Source: DASQUK01 sp035697145
GTDB taxonomy: Bacteria > Actinomycetota > Acidimicrobiia > Acidimicrobiales > VFJN01
Direction: 5' to 3'
DNA length: 64,000 nucleotides
Assembly (NCBI GenBank): GCA_035697145.1
Contig: DASSDL010000142.1
Span: 18,680-82,679 of the forward strand
Shown: piece by piece, positions 58,784-64,000 of the stretch
How positions within the stretch are numbered: position 1 is the stretch's first letter
Layout: every line of letters starts with the position of its first letter
Notes under the pieces: generated by a model
What the model was told of the DNA's origin: nothing
What the model saw: only the letters and a program-made list of their open reading frames with translations
Database searches by the model: none
Translations under genes and position numbers: made by a program

Positions 58784-58914
58784 GAACGTGGGCGGATAGG
58801 CACGTCATCCTGGCTCTCGGCGGCCAGCGCTGCTGGGAGGCCCAGCTGTTGAGCTGCGACCCGGCAACAAATTCCCACGCTGGGTGCCTGCGGAACGCCC
58901 TATCCGCTGGGCCT
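58784..58914 (+). repeat. 131-bp dispersed repeat, copy 2
   Basis: This is the inverted counterpart of 23243-23373, gap-free and 124/131 identical. It lies 33 bp after the paralogue B stop and 134 bp before the convergent PepSY gene ends. The seven differences cluster near one end and in the NPHAGR/NSHAGC part of one reading frame; the hairpin core is identical. The frame reads on past the repeat here but stops at once in copy 1, arguing against a conserved protein. Confidence 0.85.
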
Positions 58915-59048
58915 CTAACTCGGGCTCGCCGGGCTGGCCGCACGGTTCTGACTCGGAGCGGCAACGAGGAGGGGGGGCTCGGCGCCAGGGCGATTCGGCC
59001 GCGGGGGAGCGGGACCGGTCGCCGCTGGCGCCGAGTCACCGATTCACG

Positions 59049-59387
59049 TCACCGGCCGTTGGCGTCGTTGTCGTCGCCGGCGCCGTCATTGTCGGCATTG
59101 GAGCCGACGACCTTGAAGCTGCGGTCGAGCTGGACGTCGACCTGGCTGCCATCGTCGAGGGTCACCTCGACCTCGTAGTAGCTGTCCTCGTCACCGACCT
59201 CGGTCTCGGTCACGCGGCCATTGCCGGTCTCCTGCAGAGCCGCGGCGCTGGCCTTGTTCAGGGCGTCGCCGGTGATTGGACCCTCGCTGTCGTCGCCCTG
59301 GGAGCTGGCGGCGGCCATGCCGGCACCGGTGCCGGCCACCAACAGGGCGGCGGCGCCGCCGGCGATCCACATCTTCGTGCGCTTCAT
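59049..59387 (-). CDS. Secreted PepSY-domain protein
   Basis: This 112-residue protein has a signal peptide (KMWIAGGAAALLVAGTGAGM) and one PepSY-like domain: GDALNKASAAALQETGNGRV then YYEVEVTLDDGSQVDVQLD. PepSY domains often inhibit peptidases or bind at the cell surface. The tail is Asp/Asn-rich. AGGAGG lies 11 bases before the ATG at 59387. Confidence 0.85.
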   Translation of the reverse strand: MKRTKMWIAGGAAALLVAGTGAGMAAASSQGDDSEGPITGDALNKASAAALQETGNGRVTETEVGDEDSYYEVEVTLDDGSQVDVQLDRSFKVVGSNADNDGAGDDNDANGR

Positions 59388-59579
59388 GTCGATTCGAGCC
59401 TCCTGGGGCTTGCGGCCGCCGCGGTCGCGGGGCCTGAGTCGGGGAGATCGTGACGAGTGGGTGCTGACCTCTCGCTGAAGCCGGCTGATCGGGAGCTGAA
59501 TTGTGGGCGTCTCGTTCAGCCGGAGTTCAGCGATCCAGTGAAACGCTCGGGGTCCATCGCCCGGATCGCAAAGGACACC

Positions 59580-60440
59580 GTGCAGCCAGGCTCCGCCACC
59601 TCTACAACGGTCCGCCGAGCCGGCTTCCGCGGCCCATCGACCGCGGCCGGGCGCGAGGCGCGACCGGACCTGCATCGGGCACCCCCGACGACTCTTCGCA
59701 ATGTCCGTCGACGGTGGCCGTGGCTCGTGCCCGCGGCACTGCTGCTTGCCGCCCTCCTCGGGGCACTGGCCAGCATCCGTCGGGGGGATCTGCTGGTGTG
59801 GGACCGCCCCATCACCGACGCCGGTGTCAGGTCGCGGGGCCCGCTGGTCGACCGGGTCGCGCTCTGGACTTCCCGGCTCGGTTCGACGCCGGTCGTCTTG
59901 GCGGCCGGCGCGGTGGGCGTCGTCCTCGCGGCCCGCCGCTGCCGCACGCTGGCGCTGGTCATGCTGCTCACGATCGCGGCCCGGCCGCCCGTCGAATGGC
60001 TACTCAAGGACCTGGTGGCACGACCCCGACCGACCGGTGCCCGGCTGGTGGCCGGCACGGGCTTCTCGTATCCCAGCGGTCACGTGCTGGCCGCCGCCGC
60101 AACGTGGGGCTTCGTTCCGGTGATCGCAGCCCTCTACATCCACCGCCGCTGGCTCTGGTGGGCGCTGAGCGGCCTGGCCTGGTCGACCATCACCCTCGTC
60201 GCCTGGAGCCGTGTCTGGCTCGGTGTCCATTGGACGTCCGACGTCATCGGCGGCTTGGCCATCGGTTTCCTGGCGCTCTCCGCCGCCGAGGTGCTGATCG
60301 ACGACCAACACGATCGGAGGGTCACCGCGTGTGGGCGGCTGCGAGGCCCGCCGCGTCGCCTGGCCGTTCGCGGTACCGCGGACACCGCCGCCTCACGCCC
60401 TGGGACCGGCGGGACGACCGCCGGGCGCTGGCCTCAGTAG
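59580..60440 (+). CDS. PAP2-family membrane phosphatase
   Basis: This 286-residue protein has about five helices after a basic N-terminus and the three phosphatase motifs: KDLVARPRP, YPSGH, and SRVWLGVHWTSD. It would dephosphorylate lipid phosphates such as phosphatidate or undecaprenyl diphosphate. I chose the GTG at 59580 (AAAGGA upstream); the first 35 residues are weakly coding and the real start could be later. It overlaps the convergent luciferase-like gene by seven bases. Confidence 0.87.
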   Translation: MQPGSATSTTVRRAGFRGPSTAAGREARPDLHRAPPTTLRNVRRRWPWLVPAALLLAALLGALASIRRGDLLVWDRPITDAGVRSRGPLVDRVALWTSRLGSTPVVLAAGAVGVVLAARRCRTLALVMLLTIAARPPVEWLLKDLVARPRPTGARLVAGTGFSYPSGHVLAAAATWGFVPVIAALYIHRRWLWWALSGLAWSTITLVAWSRVWLGVHWTSDVIGGLAIGFLALSAAEVLIDDQHDRRVTACGRLRGPPRRLAVRGTADTAASRPGTGGTTAGRWPQ

Positions 60441-61681
60441 GACATCGCCGTCTGGATGGTGGCGTCGGGAGCCTCGCGGCGTGGGCTCCGGCGGGCCAAG
60501 GCGGCTTCCATGGCCGGGGCGAGGCGCTCGAGCTTCGCCTTCTCCCGCTCTGCTTCATGCTCGGCGAAGTCCGGCATCACCTCGGCCGCGAAGAGCTCGA
60601 GCGACTCGCAGATGTGCTCATGGCGGTTGCGCCCGGCCTGCGACACGAAGACCACCTGGTCGACGCCGGCGTCCTCGTAGCCCCGCAGGAGCTCCCGCAC
60701 CTGGTCGGGCGTACCGATGGCGCCGCGCAGCGCGCCCAGGCCCTGCTCGAAGAGCTGGGCCCCCAGCGTCTGGCCCGTTTGCGCCGCGGTCTGCCGCCGG
60801 AAGCCGAACAGGTCACGCTTCTCCTCGAACTCGTCCCACACGTTGGTTCGACCCGGCCGATGCATCCCGAACACGTAGTAGTGGCCGAGGCTGAAGCCGA
60901 AGAAGTGGGCGCCGTCGAGACCCCGCTCGATGGCCGTCTCCTCGTCGGCGTGGCACATCATGGGCAGCACCACCGCCACGTTGGGGTTGACCGCGAAGCC
61001 GCCCGGCACGCACTCGTCCGACGCCAGCGTGGCGTAGTAGTTGTCGACCCACGCCTTCGCCTCGGCCGGCTCGATGAAGCTGAAGCTCAGCGCACCGATG
61101 CCTTTGGTGGCCGCCAGGTGGATCGTCTCGCGGCGGCTGCAGGCCACCCACAGGGGTGGGTGCGGCCGCTGCAGCGGCCTCGGCACCACTCCCCGTACGG
61201 GCATCTTGAAGAACTGGCCGTCGTAGCCGGCGAACGGCGTCTCCACGAACATGCGGGTGACGGCATCGAGGGCCTCGTCCCATTGAGCCCGCTTCTGCTC
61301 TCGGTCGATGAGGAAGCCGCCCAGCTCGGCCTCGGACGACGCTTCACCCGTGCCGAAGTCGACGCGGCCATCCGACACCAGGTCGAGCGTGGCGATGCGC
61401 TCGGCCACCCGGGCCGTGTGGTTGAAGTTGAACGGCAGCTGGACGATGCCATGGCCCAGCCGGATGCGCGTCGTGCGCTGGCTGGCAGCCGCCAGGAACA
61501 CCTCCGGCGCCGAGGAATGTGAGTACTCCTCGAGGAAGTGGTGCTCGACCTCCCAGACGTAGTCGATGCCCAGCCGGTCGGCCAGCTCGACCTGCTCCAG
61601 CGCGTCCTTGAGGAGCCGATGCTCGCTGTCGTCGTCCCAGGGGCGGGGCAGCTGGTGCTCGTAGAAGATGCCGAACTTCAT
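60434..61681 (-). CDS. Luciferase-like (F420-type) oxidoreductase
   Basis: This 415-residue protein has MKFGIFYEHQLPRPW, IDYVWEVEHHFLEEYSHSSA, LDLVSDGRVDFGTGEASSE and RPLQRPHPPLWVACSRRET, close to bacterial luciferase alpha-like alkanal-type enzymes. It probably uses reduced F420 or FMN. AGGAGG precedes the ATG. It is 25 bp after a PaaX-type regulator on the same strand, so the regulator likely controls it. Confidence 0.88.
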   Translation of the reverse strand: MKFGIFYEHQLPRPWDDDSEHRLLKDALEQVELADRLGIDYVWEVEHHFLEEYSHSSAPEVFLAAASQRTTRIRLGHGIVQLPFNFNHTARVAERIATLDLVSDGRVDFGTGEASSEAELGGFLIDREQKRAQWDEALDAVTRMFVETPFAGYDGQFFKMPVRGVVPRPLQRPHPPLWVACSRRETIHLAATKGIGALSFSFIEPAEAKAWVDNYYATLASDECVPGGFAVNPNVAVVLPMMCHADEETAIERGLDGAHFFGFSLGHYYVFGMHRPGRTNVWDEFEEKRDLFGFRRQTAAQTGQTLGAQLFEQGLGALRGAIGTPDQVRELLRGYEDAGVDQVVFVSQAGRNRHEHICESLELFAAEVMPDFAEHEAEREKAKLERLAPAMEAALARRSPRREAPDATIQTAMSY

Positions 61682-61706
61682 GGGGTCCTCCTGGGGGGCA
61701 AGGTGC

Positions 61707-62636
61707 CTACGCCAGCGCGTCGATCAGGTCGTCGAAGGAACGGAACAAGGCGGGTCGGTTGTGCTCGGCGCGGATCTCCAGCGCCAGCCGGCGGCTCCGC
61801 ACCAGTAGGTCGCGGGCGGCCCCGCCCGGCCAGGGGCGGGGGAGGAGCTCTGGCGGGAGCAGGGGGTCGTCGTCGAAGCAGGCTTGATACGCGAGGCCCA
61901 TGGCCAGCGCACCGGGCAGGAACGCCGAGTCGGGCAGGGTCTGGTGGCGGCGACGCATGCTGGCCAGGTCGGCGGGAACGTGCCCCCAGCGGTCGACGAA
62001 GGACTGGTAGCGGGCGGCCAGCCGCTCGATCGGCCACAGGCGGGCGGCCAGCGCCGTCGGTTCGAACGCGCCGCCCACGGCGAGGTCGTCGGTGGACGCC
62101 AAGGTGACGTGCTCGGACACGCCGAGCCGTTCGGTCTCGCTGGCCACGTCCTTCTCCCACGGGTGAGGGCTGGCGTAGAGGCCGTTGTGGATGGCTGCGC
62201 CGCCCAGCCGGCCGAGATGATCACGCAGGGCGTCGCGGGCCCCTCGCCGCGCCTCGGGGATGGCGAAGGCCGCCAGGTGCCAACGGCGGTCCCAGACCCG
62301 ACCGGCGGCGTCCTGCGTATGGGCGAGCCGGGCGCGGGCGGTGCTGGCCCCGAGCGCCGCCAGGCCGTCCTCGGTGGCGCGGTAGACGGCCCGCTGGCCC
62401 TGGCCGTCGCGGGTGAAGAGGCCCTCGGCAACGAGCCGTCGCAGGCAGGAGCGGACCTGCTCGGGGGAGCGGCCGCAAGCGTTGGCGACGGCAAAGGCGT
62501 CGGCGGCGAGAATGGACCCGTCGTGGCGGGCCAGCCCGAGGACGAGCATGCGGGTGGGGAGATCGCCGCCGTCGATGCCGGGGCCGGGACGAGCGGGTAC
62601 CGAATCGGTCGCTGTGGCCCCGGTCGTTTCAACCAC
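61707..62636 (-). CDS. PaaX-family transcriptional regulator
   Basis: This 309-residue protein has an N-terminal winged helix (about 25-85; ACGRSPEQVRSCLRRLVAEG), a middle domain (RVWDRRWHLAAFAIPEARRGARDALRDHL split around residue 115-145) and a C-terminal all-helical domain, as in the phenylacetate repressor PaaX. The GTG start lies just below a promoter with a 15-bp palindrome. It probably regulates itself and the luciferase-like gene. Confidence 0.84.
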   Translation of the reverse strand: MVETTGATATDSVPARPGPGIDGGDLPTRMLVLGLARHDGSILAADAFAVANACGRSPEQVRSCLRRLVAEGLFTRDGQGQRAVYRATEDGLAALGASTARARLAHTQDAAGRVWDRRWHLAAFAIPEARRGARDALRDHLGRLGGAAIHNGLYASPHPWEKDVASETERLGVSEHVTLASTDDLAVGGAFEPTALAARLWPIERLAARYQSFVDRWGHVPADLASMRRRHQTLPDSAFLPGALAMGLAYQACFDDDPLLPPELLPRPWPGGAARDLLVRSRRLALEIRAEHNRPALFRSFDDLIDALA

Positions 62637-62651
62637 GACCGACAGTCAACG

Positions 62652-62673
62652 CGACCGGCCCGGTCGATGTCAA
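62652..62673 (-). promoter_or_regulatory. Promoter with palindromic operator for the PaaX-type gene
   Basis: CGACCGG-C-CCGGTCG (62652-62666) is a perfect 15-bp palindrome directly downstream of a consensus -35 TTGACA (62668-62673, minus). The -10 expected around 62645-62650 is weak. A repressor on the palindrome would block the promoter. Confidence 0.55.
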
Positions 62674-62734
62674 TCGACCGCGGCAATACCCAAACCGCAC
62701 CGATCTCGTCGTCCCGGGGGCTAGCTTCGGCAGA

Positions 62735-63367
62735 ATGACCCGGCGACCGAGTCCCACGGCTGTCATCGCCCTGGGGTGGTTGGCGGGATCCATTCCGTTC
62801 TCCAACATCGCGGCGCGGATCCGAGCGGGAGTCGACCTGCGGGACGTCGGAGGCGGCACGGTGTCGGGCACCGCACTGCACGGCGTCGCCGGGTTCGGGC
62901 CGCTGGCGGTCGCCGGGGTGTGTGACATCGCCAAGGGCGCCGTCGGTCCGGCGCTCGCCGGGCGGGACCGGCCGATGCTGGCGGCCACCGCCACCGTCGC
63001 ATCCGTGGCCGGGCACAACTGGTCCCCATGGCTGGGTGGCGCCGGGGGGCGCGGCATCTCGGTCGCGATGGGGTCGCTGCTGGTCCAGAGCTGGCCGGGC
63101 ACGGTGGTGCTCGCATCGGGACTGGCCGCAGGCCGCCTGAGTCGCCAGACCGGTCTCGGCAGCTTCGTCGCCGACGTTGCCCTAGTACCGGTGCTGGCGC
63201 GGACGCGTGGACGGGCCGGCGTCCTCGCCGGTGCCGGGGTGGCCGGTGTGATGCTGGCCAAGCGGTTGGCAGGCAATCGCCCTCCGGCGCGACCGGGCAT
63301 CGAGGTGTACCTTCACCGGCTCCTGTACGACCGCGACCCCGGGGGCACCGAGGGCTCGGCAGCATGA
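62735..63367 (+). CDS. PlsY-like glycerol-3-phosphate acyltransferase family protein
   Basis: This 210-residue membrane protein shows degenerate versions of the PlsY motifs: GSIPFSNIAARI with GGGTVSGTALHG (motif 1) and GHNWSPWLGGAGGRGISVAMG (motif 2). The canonical GSGNIGATN and GGKGVAT are altered. It may be a divergent acyl-phosphate-dependent acyltransferase or a paralogue with another acceptor. The next gene encodes a DegV/FakB-type fatty-acid-binding protein, which fits acyl-phosphate metabolism. It is divergent from the PaaX-type gene. Confidence 0.78.
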   Translation: MTRRPSPTAVIALGWLAGSIPFSNIAARIRAGVDLRDVGGGTVSGTALHGVAGFGPLAVAGVCDIAKGAVGPALAGRDRPMLAATATVASVAGHNWSPWLGGAGGRGISVAMGSLLVQSWPGTVVLASGLAAGRLSRQTGLGSFVADVALVPVLARTRGRAGVLAGAGVAGVMLAKRLAGNRPPARPGIEVYLHRLLYDRDPGGTEGSAA

Positions 63368-63458
63368 CTGTTCACCCGCGGGGGCTGCGCCCCCGGACCC
63401 CATCGTCGGCACGCAACCGTAAGGCGCTCGCGCGGTCGACCGGTCAGGAGCTCCGCTC
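63368..63458 (+). repeat. Intergenic linker repeat with hairpin, copy 2
   Basis: Eleven bases after the PlsY-like stop is CGGGGGC-TGC-GCCCCCG (63379-63395), then two bases later CCCCATCGTCG, then GGTCGACCGGTCA and twelve bases later the ATG of the DegV gene. The arrangement is the same as at 27000-27087, on the other strand. The block GGTCGACCGGTCA is followed by GGAG, which may act as the ribosome site. Confidence 0.75.
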
Positions 63459-64000
63459 ATGACCGTCACCGTGGTCACCGACAGCGCCGCGGCGCTGCCT
63501 CCCGATCTCGTCGCCCGCCATGACATCCGCGTTGTGCCCCTGGTGCTGCAGGTGGGCGGCGACCGCTACCGCGACGGTGAGATCAGCCTCGACGAACTGG
63601 TGCGCCGGTTCGACGAGCCGATCAGCACGGCGGCGCCTTCGCCCGGCGAGTTCGCCACCGTCATGGCCGATGCACTCCGGTCCGGTCCGGTCGTCACGCT
63701 CACGCTCGCCGCCGGCATGTCCTCGACCCACGACTCGGCCAAGCTGGCCGCCAAGCTGATGACCGACAACGACCCCCGGGCTCCCGCCGACGGGGGACCG
63801 GACGTCGCGGTGCTCGACACGGGCACCGCCGCCGGGGCGCAGGCGCTCGTCGTGCTGGCGGCGGCCCAGGCTGCAGCCGAGGGTGCGGACCAGTACGAGG
63901 TCGTCGCCACCGCCGAGCGGGTGGCGGGTCGGGTGCGCTTGGCGGCGAGCGTCGCCGACCTGGAACGGCTGGCGCGCTCGGGCCGGGTGCCCGACGCCGC
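63459..64000 (+). CDS. DegV/FakB-type fatty-acid-binding protein (partial, 3' end missing)
   Basis: The 180 codons in the window read as a DegV protein: VTVVTDSAAALPPDL at the start, the lipid-contact serine region TLAAGMSSTHDSAKLA, and VADLERLARSGRVPDAA before the window ends. Such proteins carry fatty acids for phosphorylation to acyl-phosphate, the donor used by PlsY. AGGAG precedes the ATG by eight bases. Confidence 0.9.
   Translation, partial: MTVTVVTDSAAALPPDLVARHDIRVVPLVLQVGGDRYRDGEISLDELVRRFDEPISTAAPSPGEFATVMADALRSGPVVTLTLAAGMSSTHDSAKLAAKLMTDNDPRAPADGGPDVAVLDTGTAAGAQALVVLAAAQAAAEGADQYEVVATAERVAGRVRLAASVADLERLARSGRVPDA

Overview
The window is GC-rich (about 70 percent by eye), densely coded DNA with GTG/TTG starts, many 4-base stop/start overlaps, several near-leaderless promoters and families typical of Actinomycetota: luciferase-like (F420-type) oxidoreductases, a WS/DGAT acyltransferase, a TIGR03084 protein, an ECF41 sigma factor and DUF2505. 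A member of the Acidimicrobiia or a related lineage is the best guess. There is no rRNA or tRNA to settle this. No CRISPR array, phage or intact insertion sequence was seen.

Layout. 1-9190 (minus): a ring-cleavage operon. A barbiturase/cyanuric-acid-hydrolase-family amidohydrolase is followed by three genes resembling oxamate carbamoyltransferase AllH/AllF/AllG, then the medium, small and large subunits of a molybdenum hydroxylase and a CoxG-like protein cut by the window edge. Together they suggest oxidative pyrimidine catabolism (uracil or thymine to barbiturate to ureidomalonate), possibly ending in phosphorolysis to carbamoyl phosphate rather than hydrolysis to urea. 9203-11157 (minus): a SpoIIE-type phosphatase/ATPase and a STAS anti-anti-sigma factor. 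11235-20157 (minus): an Atu/Liu-like branched acyl-CoA operon (carboxyltransferase, biotin carboxylase, AtuA, TetR, TIGR03084 protein, methylglutaconyl-type hydratase, flavin oxidoreductase), divergent from an SDR gene across a symmetrical promoter.

20239-33786: lipid and acyl genes (DUF2505, WS/DGAT, hydrolase), two membrane proteins, a citryl-CoA-lyase/CoA-transferase pair with a divergent IclR regulator, an esterase/VOC pair facing a MetE-like methyltransferase, an AlkA-type glycosylase, and a stand-alone PheS-like protein fused to an FDX-ACB domain with a possible leader peptide. 33726-40409: two TetR-controlled loci with clear multiple operators, and a universal stress protein. 41063-49380: a large LuxR/ATPase regulator, DHFR-like and VOC genes, a luciferase-like enzyme, an RTX-repeat protein, and an ECF41 sigma factor whose usual divergent partner survives only as fragments.

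49487-57343 (minus): a surface operon (GT2, a membrane glycosyltransferase with a probable single-base frameshift, DUF4397 protein, sortase), then YceI, a truncated membrane protein, a P-loop kinase and a conserved hypothetical. 57468-64000: tandem paralogous acidic proteins, a PepSY protein, a PAP2 phosphatase, a luciferase-like enzyme with a PaaX-type regulator, and a PlsY-like/DegV pair for acyl-phosphate metabolism, cut by the window end.

Two repeat families stand out. A 131-bp element is present twice in opposite orientation, 124/131 identical, each time between convergent genes (23243-23373 and 58784-58914). A hairpin-bearing linker of about 90 bp is present twice between co-directional gene pairs (27000-27087 and 63368-63458).
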